In this document: positions 1 to 8,716 of the stretch, one piece after another
How the letters are laid out: each line of letters opens with the position of its first letter
Position numbering within the stretch: the first letter of the stretch is position 1
Source: Clostridiales bacterium
Lineage (GTDB): Bacteria > Bacillota > Clostridia > Saccharofermentanales > Saccharofermentanaceae
Assembly: GCA_017427465.1 (NCBI GenBank)
Contig: JAFRST010000047.1
Coordinates: forward strand, 60,932-124,931
DNA: 64,000 nt
Direction: 5' to 3'
The notes under the pieces: model-generated
Databases searched by the model: none
Told to the model about the DNA's origin: nothing
Seen by the model: the letters and a program-made list of their open reading frames with translations, nothing else
Made by a program: the position numbers and the translations under genes

Positions 1-1170
1 GGGAATACCCTGTGTCGCGAGTGTATGGATGTATTCGTTATGGCCCTTATCCTGGACACGGCTGACACCTTCGATGTACGTAGGCATCTCTCTGAACGCC
101 TGGCCGAGGTTATCAAGACCGATACCGGTAAGCGGGTGATTCTTCGTAGCGTAGAGGGCAACCTTCCATATCCAGCCTCTGCCGGAGCCGAAGCCCTCGT
201 CGCCGGTGAGCAGATCGGCAACGTCATTGCTTGCCGTGTATTCGACTCTTGAGACGATGTAAGGAGTGAACATTACGGTGATTATCATGACCACAAGATA
301 GCCGATAGCGATAACGAGGCAACCGTTGGTGATGTCCCTGAATGTTTCCTTGTCGATGTTGCTCTTCTTGCGCATGACAAGAAGCGATACGACATATGTG
401 AAGACGAGGCCTATCATGCCGAGCCATGCAAGACGCGCCTGGCTTGCAAGGAGAGTGTAGAACACGAGCAGTGATACTGCGTAGATGATCCACTTGAAGA
501 CCTGTGACTTGAAGAGCTTTTTGCTGAAGATGAAAAGACCTGCGGTAACAGCCGTAAGGACTGTCGAGAGCGTGCCGTAGAAATTGGTGTTCTGGACTGT
601 GCCGTATGTCGTTTTAGATACGCGGTCATCACGGAAGAGGCAGTATGTGATCTCCCAGTCGAATGTCTGGAAGTATGCGACGACACCTTCTAAAAGAGCT
701 ACGAAAACAAGTGAGTAAAGAAGCTTCTTGCGGAGCGCCGGGTCTTTTATCATGGAGCCCGCATAGAACAGGCCGTAGTAGCACATGAAGTGCATCGGCC
801 ATTCGCAGTAATACTCTGATCCGCCTGCGAAAACACCGTAGTTGACAGAGAATATCATGGACAGCAGCATGAATACCGTGAGCGTGACATAGAAGATGTC
901 TGCTACGTAGAGCTTGAAGCCCTTAACGATCCTCATGACAAATGAGATGACAATGACAGCCGTAAGCACGATCGCAAAATACTTGATGATGTGAGCCTGG
1001 TACTTGGACGGTGTGAATCTCTTGAACGAGCCGACCTTAAACTTTCTCAAGAATTCAAAGACCACCTCGATAACAGGCAGCAAAACAAGAAGTGCCATGG
1101 ACATGTAGCAGAAGATCTGATCCTGGATCTTCTGATACATTGAAGGCTTTAACGCTACTTCGTCAGTCAT
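1..1170 (-). CDS. O-antigen ligase family membrane protein (3' end outside window)
   Basis: An uninterrupted reading frame runs leftward from ATG at 1170 (a second ATG at 1173 is equally in frame) to the window edge, so 390 codons are visible and the C-terminus is missing. GGGGAATA just upstream serves as ribosome site. The protein is strongly hydrophobic with many membrane segments. Near the visible end it carries the Wzy_C-type pattern: RGWIW, then HPLTGIGLDN, then GHNEYIHTLATQG, as in O-antigen ligases/polymerases that join polysaccharide to a lipid carrier or acceptor. In a Gram-positive cell the likely role is polymerising or attaching an envelope polysaccharide, but the substrate cannot be told. 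Family assignment is fairly sure; function is inferred. Confidence 0.8.
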   Translation of the reverse strand, partial: MTDEVALKPSMYQKIQDQIFCYMSMALLVLLPVIEVVFEFLRKFKVGSFKRFTPSKYQAHIIKYFAIVLTAVIVISFVMRIVKGFKLYVADIFYVTLTVFMLLSMIFSVNYGVFAGGSEYYCEWPMHFMCYYGLFYAGSMIKDPALRKKLLYSLVFVALLEGVVAYFQTFDWEITYCLFRDDRVSKTTYGTVQNTNFYGTLSTVLTAVTAGLFIFSKKLFKSQVFKWIIYAVSLLVFYTLLASQARLAWLGMIGLVFTYVVSLLVMRKKSNIDKETFRDITNGCLVIAIGYLVVMIITVMFTPYIVSRVEYTASNDVADLLTGDEGFGSGRGWIWKVALYATKNHPLTGIGLDNLGQAFREMPTYIEGVSRVQDKGHNEYIHTLATQGIP

Positions 1171-1211
1171 CATTATTCCCCTTTGTACAAAATCATTTCA
1201 TTATTTGGCTC

Positions 1212-1240
1212 ATTATAATTTATTTAATTGCTTGTGATAA
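1212..1240 (-). promoter_or_regulatory. Sigma-A-type promoter for the O-antigen ligase-like gene
   Basis: On the minus strand TTATCA, a 17-nt spacer and a perfect TATAAT lie about 40 nt upstream of the start codon. The -35 matches TTGACA at four of six positions. Confidence 0.5.
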
Positions 1241-1296
1241 CCCTTGCTGTCTCTATGTTATATAATTGACACATCAAAATTTAACGGAGGATCCGT

Positions 1297-2196
1297 ATGT
1301 CAGAAGTGTCAGCACGCGAACAGTTGTCCAGGCTCGTCGCATCCTTTATGGCTTATTCCGCAGGGCATCTCCCCGAAGACGTTAAGACGCGTCTTGCGCA
1401 GATGAAACAAATCGAGAACGAGGGCTTTGCTCCCGATATCTACAATGTTATGGAAAAGAATATGCAGCTCGCAGATTCTTTGAAGAGACCTTCATGCCAG
1501 GACACAGGCATCCCGCAGTTTTTCGCGCGCGTCGGATCCAAGTGGCCTTACATGGACATCATCGAAGATGCTCTCATCGACGCGGTCAAGAACGCGACAT
1601 CGAATGCTCCTCTGAGACCTAATGCTGTAGAAGTTTTCGAAGAGAAGAACACGGGCAATAACATCGGCACGCACAGCCCCTGGATCGACTGGGAGATCGT
1701 CAAGGACTCAGACCGGTTGGAACTTTATTTCTACATGGCAGGCGGCGGATGCTCACTGCCGGGATTCTCCAAGGTGCTCATGCCTCTTGAAGGCTACGAA
1801 GGCATCGCTAAGGCTGTCTTTGACCAGATGACCACATACGGCGTAAATGCCTGCCCTCCCTGCCTCGTAGGCATCGGTATCGCAGGTTCTTCGGAAGTTG
1901 CAGCCAAGCTCTCCAAAAAGGCTCTCTTAAGACAGGTAGGATCGCACAATCCTAACCCCAAGGCAGCGCAGATGGAAAAGCTCATCGAAGACGGTCTCAA
2001 CTTCATCGGCTTAGGACCCGGCGGATTCGGCGGCAAGCTCTCCGTCATGGGCGTTAACATAGAGCAGGCATCAAGACACCCTGCAACACTTGCGATGGGA
2101 CTTTCCACCGCATGCTGGGCACACAGAAGAGCAGGTATCAGGATCAATCCTGACTTCACCTACGATTTCTTCACACACAAGGGGGCAGTCTTATGA
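1297..2196 (+). CDS. ttdA: Class I fumarate hydratase / L(+)-tartrate dehydratase, alpha subunit
   Basis: This is the Fe-S subunit of a two-subunit class I hydro-lyase that removes water from L(+)-tartrate or malate. Expected cluster ligands are visible at Cys67 (CQDTG), Cys186 (NACPPC) and Cys273 (STACWAHRR), with the glycine-rich GGGCSLPG at about 149-156. At 299 aa it is full length for a split enzyme. The SVMGV and CWAHRR regions recall E. coli TtdA from memory, but fumarases of this architecture are very close, so the substrate stays open. GGAGG lies 7 nt before the ATG. Its stop overlaps the beta-subunit start (ATGA), indicating coupled translation. Confidence 0.85.
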   Translation: MSEVSAREQLSRLVASFMAYSAGHLPEDVKTRLAQMKQIENEGFAPDIYNVMEKNMQLADSLKRPSCQDTGIPQFFARVGSKWPYMDIIEDALIDAVKNATSNAPLRPNAVEVFEEKNTGNNIGTHSPWIDWEIVKDSDRLELYFYMAGGGCSLPGFSKVLMPLEGYEGIAKAVFDQMTTYGVNACPPCLVGIGIAGSSEVAAKLSKKALLRQVGSHNPNPKAAQMEKLIEDGLNFIGLGPGGFGGKLSVMGVNIEQASRHPATLAMGLSTACWAHRRAGIRINPDFTYDFFTHKGAVL

Positions 2197-2816
2197 GCAC
2201 ATTCGAATTCAAAACACCCGTATCTGACGAAGATATCAGGAAAGTTCACGCAGGCGACGTTATCTATCTTACCGGCGACATCGTCACCGGAAGAGATGAC
2301 GTTCACCACAGAGTTGTAGTATCAGACAAGATGCCTCCGATTGAACTTGCGGGCAAAGCCATCTTCCACGCAGGCCCCATCATGAAGAAGATCTCAGCTG
2401 AAGGAGAGCCTGACAAGTACAAGGTAATAAGCGTAGGTCCTACGACATCCATGCGTATGGAGAAGGCTCAGGCAGAGTTCCTTGCAAAGACCGGAGTTAA
2501 GATCATCATCGGCAAGGGCGGCATGGGTCCCAAGACTACCCAAGGCTGCATCGATAATGTGGCTATACACACTATCTTCCCCGGCGGATGCGCAGTCGTA
2601 GCAGCAGAAGAGATCGTTGACTGCGAAGGCGTTGAGTGGCTCGATCTTGGCATGCCCGAAGCAATGTGGAAGCTTAAGGCTGAGCGCTTCGGACCCTTGA
2701 TTGTCTCCATCGATTCTTACGGCAATAATCTCATCGAGAACAACAAGATCGATTTCAATACCAGAAAAGAGCAGGCTCTGGCAGACCTCAAGGGCAAGCT
2801 CAATTTCATGGACTAA
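2193..2816 (+). CDS. ttdB: Class I fumarate hydratase / L(+)-tartrate dehydratase, beta subunit
   Basis: C-terminal subunit that completes the active site with the preceding Fe-S subunit. The 207-aa sequence shows DVIYLTG and TGRDDVHHR near the N-terminus, AIFHAGP, VGPTTSMRM, GKGGMG and FGPLIVSID, all hallmarks of the fumarase C-terminal/TtdB family. It overlaps the alpha gene by 4 nt. The pair would serve either the reductive branch of the citric acid pathway (malate-fumarate) or tartrate use. No tartrate transporter or regulator is next to it, which slightly favours fumarase. Confidence 0.85.
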   Translation: MSTFEFKTPVSDEDIRKVHAGDVIYLTGDIVTGRDDVHHRVVVSDKMPPIELAGKAIFHAGPIMKKISAEGEPDKYKVISVGPTTSMRMEKAQAEFLAKTGVKIIIGKGGMGPKTTQGCIDNVAIHTIFPGGCAVVAAEEIVDCEGVEWLDLGMPEAMWKLKAERFGPLIVSIDSYGNNLIENNKIDFNTRKEQALADLKGKLNFMD

Positions 2817-2817
2817 G

Positions 2818-3534
2818 ATGACGTCAAAGCCAGGTCCTTCATACGAGAAATATCCTGACCTCAAAGCACTTTCCAAAGAAGGTGTTAGGCTCTTGATATT
2901 CGATCTCGACGGCACTCTTTTAGATTCCATGAGCGTGTGGAATGATGTCGACGTTGAGTTCTTAGGACGCTACGGATACGAAGTAACGCCGGAGTACACC
3001 GACATGGTAAAGCGCGCTTCGATCGAAGACGCTGCAAGATATACTCAGACCAAGTACCGCATCCCTCTGACATGGCAGGAGATCGTTGATACCTGGGAGT
3101 CAATGGTCTTCAAATTTTACGAGAAAGAAGTCAGTCTCAAAGAGGGCGTTTTAGAATATCTGCATGAAGCGAAAAGACTCGGATTTACTTTGAGCGTAAC
3201 GACTGCTTTGTCCAGAAAAAACGCTAATGCTTCTCTTATCCATACAGGCATAAGAGATCTTTTCGACTGCGTGATAACTTTGGAAGATCTGGGCGGAAAG
3301 ATCGATAAGAGCAAGCCCGATATCTTCCTTCGTGCGAGCGAATATGTCTCCGCATCTGGTAATGTGATAACTCCCGGTAAAGCTCTGGTCTTTGACGACG
3401 TGGCACAGTCATTAAACGGTGCGAGATCAGGGGGATTTTTAACCTGCGCAGTATATGACAACATCGGCTGCGGAGGCCCCGGGAGGTGGGCAGACTTCGC
3501 AGCCGGATGTGATTTTGCACTTCTGAAATTCTGA
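2818..3534 (+). CDS. HAD-family hydrolase (phosphatase)
   Basis: A 238-aa HAD-superfamily phosphatase. Motif I is FDLDGT with the nucleophile Asp29 and Asp31; a helical cap follows at about 40-110. Motif II is the SVTTALS stretch, and motif III/IV are K near 162 and VFDDV near the C-terminus. The reading frame stays open upstream into the beta-subunit gene, but the ATG one nucleotide after that gene's stop gives the natural N-terminus. No separate ribosome site is seen, so translation probably depends on coupling. It is the third gene of the dehydratase operon and could dephosphorylate a metabolite, but its substrate cannot be inferred. Confidence 0.8.
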   Translation: MTSKPGPSYEKYPDLKALSKEGVRLLIFDLDGTLLDSMSVWNDVDVEFLGRYGYEVTPEYTDMVKRASIEDAARYTQTKYRIPLTWQEIVDTWESMVFKFYEKEVSLKEGVLEYLHEAKRLGFTLSVTTALSRKNANASLIHTGIRDLFDCVITLEDLGGKIDKSKPDIFLRASEYVSASGNVITPGKALVFDDVAQSLNGARSGGFLTCAVYDNIGCGGPGRWADFAAGCDFALLKF

Positions 3535-3659
3535 TCTTTCTATGCTTAATATTCAGTTGTCTGTTTATCCCTTATCTGATTAGTTTACCCCCTTAAGAAT
3601 TTCCCCGATTGCGGCTTTAACAATTGTCAGATTTCAGAATATATTTAATGGCGTCGGAC

Positions 3660-4775
3660 TTATTCCTTCTCCTCTGCCTTATTGCCGTCTTCCTTCTTTT
3701 CTTCCTTCACTTCCTCAGCAAGCTTTTTCTCGGCTGCTGACTTCTCTTCTTCCTGCTTAGCCTTAAGAGCTCTTGCCTTCTTTCTCTTGCTCTTGATAAC
3801 GAAGAGGACGATCAGGCCTGCGATGATGAAGACTGCCAGTACGATAAGTCCCGGAATTGCAGCGATGAGATCGAGCAGGAGATCCTGGAAGAAGATCTTT
3901 GTGTTATCCCATGTGTCTGCGAACTGGTCGGAAACTCTTTCCTGATATGTAACTACGTGAGGTTCCTCCACTTCAGTCTCCTCAAGGACTTCCGTAAGTG
4001 AGAGATTAAGTGTTGCGTATGTTACCTGGTTCTCGAGCACTCTGATATTTGATTCGTAGTATTCGATCTCATATCTGACATCGCTCATTCTGTTCTGCAA
4101 AACGATGATGGTATCAAGATCCTGAGCGTTGTCTAAAAGCTCTAAGAGCTGGTCGTATTCGACTCTGAGAGACTCTACTCTTGCCTTGGAATCAACGTAT
4201 TCAAGTGTTACGTCTGATGTGCTCTCGCTTGAAGAAAGTACAGTGCATGAGTTGCCGACTTTCTCAAGAAGTGTATCAAGCTGGTCAGCGGGAATACGTA
4301 CCTGATAATAAGCTGTGCGCAGATCCCTGTCGTTGCCTGTTCCTGCTACGGAAGAATACTCAATATATCCTCCGAGGAATTTAACCTGTGCTTCAACATC
4401 TGTCTTAACGCGGTCGAATTCCTTTGTTTCTGCCGACATGGTTACGGTCCTGATGAGGAGCCTTCCTGCCTCGGGATCGATGTTGACTTCGTTGTCGGTC
4501 TTATCAGGAGATCCGTTCGTTGCACTCATGTCTTTTGTGTCGAAATTCTCTTCGTAGCCGTATTCATATTCCCAGGCTTCATCTTCCACATAGCTGTCTG
4601 CACCTGCTGCCATGGAATTGCTGTGGTAGCTATCAACGCCTGCAGCCGAAGTCTCAGCCGGGGTGTCGAATTGCTCGCGTGCTCTGGCGCCTGAAGACTT
4701 TGAAGAGCTGCATCCTGCGATCATTGAGATGGCAAGAATGCCTGCAATTATTGAAACCGGTACTAACTTTTTCAT
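3660..4775 (-). CDS. DUF4349 lipoprotein
   Basis: A 371-aa exported protein. A signal peptide ends in a lipobox with Cys22 (SMIAGC), so it is lipid-anchored. After an acidic linker comes the DUF4349 region (about 100-270), with a predicted coiled coil around 195-245 (LLDNAQDLD, LQNRMSDVR, YESNIRVLENQ). A C-terminal membrane helix lies near 300-325, and a highly charged Lys/Glu tail follows, presumably cytoplasmic. It therefore spans the membrane despite being lipidated. GGAGGG precedes the ATG. Its promoter is the same ECF-type signal found before the sigma-factor operon at 38.9 kb and the serpin at 36 kb, which suggests an envelope-stress role. DUF4349 proteins have no settled biochemical function. 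Confidence 0.85.
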   Translation of the reverse strand: MKKLVPVSIIAGILAISMIAGCSSSKSSGARAREQFDTPAETSAAGVDSYHSNSMAAGADSYVEDEAWEYEYGYEENFDTKDMSATNGSPDKTDNEVNIDPEAGRLLIRTVTMSAETKEFDRVKTDVEAQVKFLGGYIEYSSVAGTGNDRDLRTAYYQVRIPADQLDTLLEKVGNSCTVLSSSESTSDVTLEYVDSKARVESLRVEYDQLLELLDNAQDLDTIIVLQNRMSDVRYEIEYYESNIRVLENQVTYATLNLSLTEVLEETEVEEPHVVTYQERVSDQFADTWDNTKIFFQDLLLDLIAAIPGLIVLAVFIIAGLIVLFVIKSKRKKARALKAKQEEEKSAAEKKLAEEVKEEKKEDGNKAEEKE

Positions 4776-4818
4776 ATATTTACCCTCCGTTTTTGGTTCG
4801 GTTTAATTGCCGTTGTTA

Positions 4819-4852
4819 CTATAGATACAGTTCCATTTTCCGAAATGTTGCA
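4819..4852 (-). promoter_or_regulatory. ECF-sigma promoter for the DUF4349 gene
   Basis: Minus strand: TGCAACATTT, 12 nt, CTGTATCTATAG. The same two elements with the same 12-nt gap precede the ECF sigma operon and the serpin. The AAC-containing -35 and GTAT-type -10 fit ECF promoters. Assignment to the sigma factor at 38.3-38.9 kb is inference from autoregulation. Confidence 0.75.
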
Positions 4853-4894
4853 CCGCGCTCGAAAATTTCTCCCCCAGGATTTATACTTATCCCT

Positions 4895-5986
4895 ATGAAT
4901 GATTCAAACCGCACACAAGATCTCTGGGAATATCTCGCGCAGGAACGCCGCCCCATTGCCCTCTACGGCACCGGTGACGGTGCGGACAAGATAATTAATA
5001 TGCTTGATAGTTACGGCCTGAAAGATCTCATCGCCGCTGTTTTTGCAAGCGACGGATTCGTCAGAGACCGCATATTCCGAGGCTTTAAAGTTATCTCTTA
5101 CAGCGAATGCTGTGAAAAGCTCGCAGGCAAAGACTTCATAGTCCTCGTCTGCTTCGGTTCTTCCAGGCCTGAAGTATTGTCATTTGTTGACAAGATCGCC
5201 TCCGAAAGAGAGCTCTATGTGCCTGATGTTCCGGTGTACGGCAACATCTTATTCAGCCGCAAGTTCTATGAATCTAATATCGCCGTTATCGATGAAACCG
5301 CATCGCATCTTGCAGACGATATTTCCGGAAATTGCTACGAGAATTACATCAACTACAAACTCACCGGAGACATAAAATATCTAGCCTTGTGCGAGTCTCC
5401 TGACGATGAAGAATTCAATCTGTTATCAGGCATACGCGAGGGCTGTTATATAGATCTCGGTGCATATTACGGTGACACCGTCAAACGTTATCTTGAGAAG
5501 TTCCCATGCTTAAGTTCCTGCGTTGCCGTTGAGCCCGAACGTCACTCGTTCGCAAAGCTTTCCGCATATGCCAAAACACTCATAGATAAAGGCATTGATA
5601 TCAAAAGCATCAATGCCCTCGCCGGCGGCAAAACAGGTGTCCAGCAGGTATCAAATTCAAGAGGCAGAGGAACACGTGCCGCAGTAAACAGCAACGCTGT
5701 CTTAAAGAGCACCCGTGAAATAGATGTCGTTACCGTTGATTCGCTATCGCTTGATAACGTAAGCTTCATCAAGTTCGACGTGGAAGGCTCCGAATCAGAA
5801 TCGATCGAAGGCGCGCGTGAGACTATCTTAAAGTGCCGCCCTGTCATGAAGATCGCATGCTATCACAGGAGCGAGGATGTTTTCGCAATCGTGCAAAAGG
5901 TATTGGAAATACGAAGCGATTACAAAGTCTATATGCGTCACACGAGATGCATTCCCGGCTGGGATACCGACTTCTATTTCGTCTGA
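4895..5986 (+). CDS. FkbM family methyltransferase
   Basis: A 363-aa cytoplasmic protein with two Rossmann-like parts. The N-terminal part begins with ALYGTGDGA (21-30), a nucleotide-sugar or dinucleotide-binding type loop. The C-terminal half is an FkbM-type SAM-dependent methyltransferase: DLGAYYGDT (187-195) is motif I, AVEPE follows, and IKFDVEGSE is the typical FkbM C-terminal signature. Such enzymes methylate glycans or small molecules. The frame is open far upstream, but only ATG 4895 removes low-complexity non-homologous sequence; the ribosome site is weak (AGGAT, 14 nt away). It is divergent from the DUF4349 gene and followed 8 nt later by the phosphodiesterase gene. Confidence 0.8.
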   Translation: MNDSNRTQDLWEYLAQERRPIALYGTGDGADKIINMLDSYGLKDLIAAVFASDGFVRDRIFRGFKVISYSECCEKLAGKDFIVLVCFGSSRPEVLSFVDKIASERELYVPDVPVYGNILFSRKFYESNIAVIDETASHLADDISGNCYENYINYKLTGDIKYLALCESPDDEEFNLLSGIREGCYIDLGAYYGDTVKRYLEKFPCLSSCVAVEPERHSFAKLSAYAKTLIDKGIDIKSINALAGGKTGVQQVSNSRGRGTRAAVNSNAVLKSTREIDVVTVDSLSLDNVSFIKFDVEGSESESIEGARETILKCRPVMKIACYHRSEDVFAIVQKVLEIRSDYKVYMRHTRCIPGWDTDFYFV

Positions 5987-5994
5987 GAGGGGTT

Positions 5995-6540
5995 ATGAAG
6001 ATACTTATCGTAAGTGACTCACACGGAATGAACGGGCCCTTAAGAACAGCGATCCTTAAGGAAGCTCCCGACATGCTTATCCACCTGGGCGACGCCGAAT
6101 ATTCCACACAGGAGATCGCTTCCTGGGCAGGGTCCCCCAAGACTCCCTGCGTCTTTGTAAGAGGCAACTGCGACTACAATTCCTATGATTCATCTGTCTT
6201 AAAAAACGATGCCGTATTCGAGCTCAATGGACACAACTTCTATTGCACCCACGGACACCGCCAGCGCGTCAATTACGGCCTCCTGACGCTGTCTCTCACC
6301 GCTCAGGAAAAAGGCTGCGACATCGTGCTCTTCGGTCACACCCACGTCCCCTACGACAGCTTCGGTGACGCTCTGTCAGACTACAGCCGTGTATACGAAT
6401 CACGCGGAGACCGGCCTTCCGGTCCGCGCATCTTAAACCCGGGCTCCATCTCGTTGCCCCGCGGCGGCTCAAAGCGCGGATACATGATCATGGAGATGGA
6501 AGACGACGGAAGGTATGAAGTGTATTACAGGGTAGTCTGA
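5995..6540 (+). CDS. YfcE/MJ0936-type metallophosphodiesterase
   Basis: A 181-aa calcineurin-like phosphodiesterase. The metal-binding set is complete: Asp8 and His10 (SDSHG), LGDAEY, RGNCD, THGH and FGHTHVP. Family members hydrolyse phosphodiester model substrates; the physiological substrate is unknown. GAGAGGGG lies directly before the ATG, and the start is 8 nt after the methyltransferase stop, so both are cotranscribed. The upstream part of the open frame overlaps the methyltransferase and is not part of the protein. Confidence 0.88.
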   Translation: MKILIVSDSHGMNGPLRTAILKEAPDMLIHLGDAEYSTQEIASWAGSPKTPCVFVRGNCDYNSYDSSVLKNDAVFELNGHNFYCTHGHRQRVNYGLLTLSLTAQEKGCDIVLFGHTHVPYDSFGDALSDYSRVYESRGDRPSGPRILNPGSISLPRGGSKRGYMIMEMEDDGRYEVYYRVV

Positions 6541-6563
6541 GTACGCGAAAAAGTGATTCCGCG

Positions 6564-8624
6564 TTACCTCAGTTCGGATGAGAGGTTACCGCCGTCGAAG
6601 AAGGTAACACTATAGTAATAGCTGCCGTTTGAACTATCACTGTCTGTTATATCCACATCATATCCGGCTACGAAAACCTGTTCGTTGTTCTCGGAAATAG
6701 ACCAGTAATAATCATCTTCGTAATAAGACACCTGGTGGTCATCATAATAATCCGTTACATACGGTGATTCAAATCCCGGGTTATCTACGTCGTTATGATA
6801 TTCCTCATAAGAAGTCTCAACACCATTTGAAAACTCATAAAGATAGCTATAGCGGTCATTCGTTATGCCTCCGCCTATATAACAAGACTTCATATAAAAC
6901 TTGCCATTCTGGTTGATTCCCATAAACCAGGAAGTTTCGCAGAAATACCTGAACATAGGACCGGAATTCAAAACATTGCTGAATAATATGCTTGGCGTAT
7001 TATCTTTATACACCTTGAAAATAGTCATTCGTTTCTGATCCTGTTCTTGAGGGAATAAACATCCGACAAGAGAATCATTTTGTTTGTCGATTCCATACGT
7101 TACCACATCGTATTCGTCCGTCTTCACCACATTATTTCCTGATACCGTAAAGGCAGCCAGTTTTGTCCTGTATATTTCAGTCTGTGGCGAAGAAAACCAG
7201 CTTGAATCCGTGTATACCGAATCAACCCCATTTGCAGATTCCTTGTACATATAGATAACTATTAGGTCATCTACTCCATCTCCGTTGTAGTCATCAACAT
7301 CAGCTGAAATTATCCCGGCAGCTTCTATTTGACTGTCTGCCGGATTGTATGCAAAACCACTTCCATTTGAAACAGAAAGACAGAACGTGGATGTTTCTGT
7401 TGATGTCCATCCGTACTGAGGAATAAGTTCATTCTGCATATAGATTTGATAGAGTTCATCGGGATTAGATGAAGATACAGTTGTATCCTGACTGCCGGAT
7501 GAAGTTCCGTTATTTTCATCGTATTCCCATTTGAACAGTGCATTTTCATCACCCCTGAGTTTAGGATAGGCTGCTAAATAAGACCCTCTCCACTTCTCGT
7601 CATTTTCTCCACATTGGTTCAAAGCGTAGTCATAAGCATCTTTAACTGTATTGCCATTTATTAAACCTCTGGAAAAACATTCAGCTAAATCTGAAACATA
7701 CATAGTAGCAACAGAATTATGAAAACCTATGAAAGCTGATAATGAGCATTCTAATAATACTTGTGTCCACTCTTCATTATCCTTATCACGCTTGCCCATA
7801 AGCTGGCAACAAGAAATCAGGAATACATTACCGGATAAATCTCCTTTATCATAATGCTTGGCAAAGAAACTCGAAAAAATGAAAGGACTATTGTCAGTCG
7901 ATACGCCTATTCTGCCGTTTAACAGATCATCTTGGTATTTTTTATAGTCTTTTGATCGCATTCCTTCCTGCAAATATATAACGGATAATTCCTCGCCTTT
8001 ATCGGCAAAATACAAATGCTCACCATGCATTTCAAAAAAAACAAAAGAATATTTCTGAAGATTGCACATATCATCTAATGTAACAGTAACATCCAGTTTG
8101 GTTTCTATACCTTCAGAACTTAAATCCTGAGCAAGGGTTTCGCTCCTGGCAAGTACATCCTTGAATTCCATCGCCGCATCAAGAATGACTGCTTTAGCTT
8201 GCCTGTCACTTCGTGATGAATTGTAAACAATATCTTCTTTTCCGTTGATGTATGTAACAGGATCAGGGGTTGCTCCATAAACGTCATCTTCAAATCCATC
8301 TATCAAATCACAGGCCAAAACTCCGCTGCCATATGTGAAGGTAATTCTATGTTCTTCATCATCGTAATAGATCGTATCGGCATTGACATATCCTTTTTTA
8401 GATAACACCTTTAGTTCATCCATTACCAGTTCAGCTTTTTCATCCGGATCAAGATCTTCATAGTCTTTATCTGATTTAATCTCTTCCAGTTTTACGGCGA
8501 CAGTATCGATCTGCTCCTGTATCTGCTCAGCATCCGGTTCTTTATCTTTTTTCGAACATGAGGCCATACTCATAAGCATGCCGCAAGCCAATAACAGAGA
8601 GATGAATTTAACTGATTTCTTCAT
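6564..8624 (-). CDS. Lipoprotein with CHAT/caspase-like peptidase domain
   Basis: A 686-aa exported protein with lipobox Cys23 (SMASC). Residues about 30-125 form an acidic N-terminal region. Residues about 140-360 look like a clan-CD protease fold: a strand ending in FFEMHG (His200-Gly201), another ending in FLISCC (Cys272/Cys273), and then a CHAT-like AFIGFHNSV and LINGNTVKDAYDYA. His200 and one of the two cysteines would be the catalytic dyad. A Ser/Thr-rich linker leads to a C-terminal domain (about 385-686) with a calcium-loop-like DVDDYNGDGVDD (442-453). That domain, the signal peptide and the upstream promoter are duplicated in the next gene. Proteolytic activity is inferred. It reads AT-richer by eye than most of the window. 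Confidence 0.65.
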   Translation of the reverse strand: MKKSVKFISLLLACGMLMSMASCSKKDKEPDAEQIQEQIDTVAVKLEEIKSDKDYEDLDPDEKAELVMDELKVLSKKGYVNADTIYYDDEEHRITFTYGSGVLACDLIDGFEDDVYGATPDPVTYINGKEDIVYNSSRSDRQAKAVILDAAMEFKDVLARSETLAQDLSSEGIETKLDVTVTLDDMCNLQKYSFVFFEMHGEHLYFADKGEELSVIYLQEGMRSKDYKKYQDDLLNGRIGVSTDNSPFIFSSFFAKHYDKGDLSGNVFLISCCQLMGKRDKDNEEWTQVLLECSLSAFIGFHNSVATMYVSDLAECFSRGLINGNTVKDAYDYALNQCGENDEKWRGSYLAAYPKLRGDENALFKWEYDENNGTSSGSQDTTVSSSNPDELYQIYMQNELIPQYGWTSTETSTFCLSVSNGSGFAYNPADSQIEAAGIISADVDDYNGDGVDDLIVIYMYKESANGVDSVYTDSSWFSSPQTEIYRTKLAAFTVSGNNVVKTDEYDVVTYGIDKQNDSLVGCLFPQEQDQKRMTIFKVYKDNTPSILFSNVLNSGPMFRYFCETSWFMGINQNGKFYMKSCYIGGGITNDRYSYLYEFSNGVETSYEEYHNDVDNPGFESPYVTDYYDDHQVSYYEDDYYWSISENNEQVFVAGYDVDITDSDSSNGSYYYSVTFFDGGNLSSELR

Positions 8625-8653
8625 AGCAAAGAGCCTCCGAAAGTGATGAATCC

Positions 8654-8662
8654 ATTATAGCA
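8654..8662 (-). promoter_or_regulatory. Extended -10 promoter of the CHAT-like lipoprotein
   Basis: TGCTATAAT on the minus strand, about 30 nt before the start codon. The surrounding block down to the ATG is nearly identical to that before the paralogue at 9856. Confidence 0.5.
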
Positions 8663-8681
8663 CTGCACCAATAAGCAAGCT

Positions 8682-8708
8682 TAATAAAGGCCGCCCTGAA
8701 GGACGGCC
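8682..8708 (-). terminator. Terminator after the paralogous lipoprotein
   Basis: On the minus strand an 8-bp GGCCGTCC/GGGCGGCC stem with a 4-nt loop is followed by TTTATTA. Confidence 0.6.
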
Positions 8709-8716
8709 GTGAATTG

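Noticed and set aside
1261..1266. TATAAT before the dehydratase operon as a full promoter
   Set aside because: No -35 at 16-18 nt and no TGn extension, so it is not listed as a promoter.
2701..2817. N-terminal extension of the HAD phosphatase into the beta-subunit gene
   Set aside because: Sequence there is out of frame with a conserved protein; ATG 2818 gives the normal family length.
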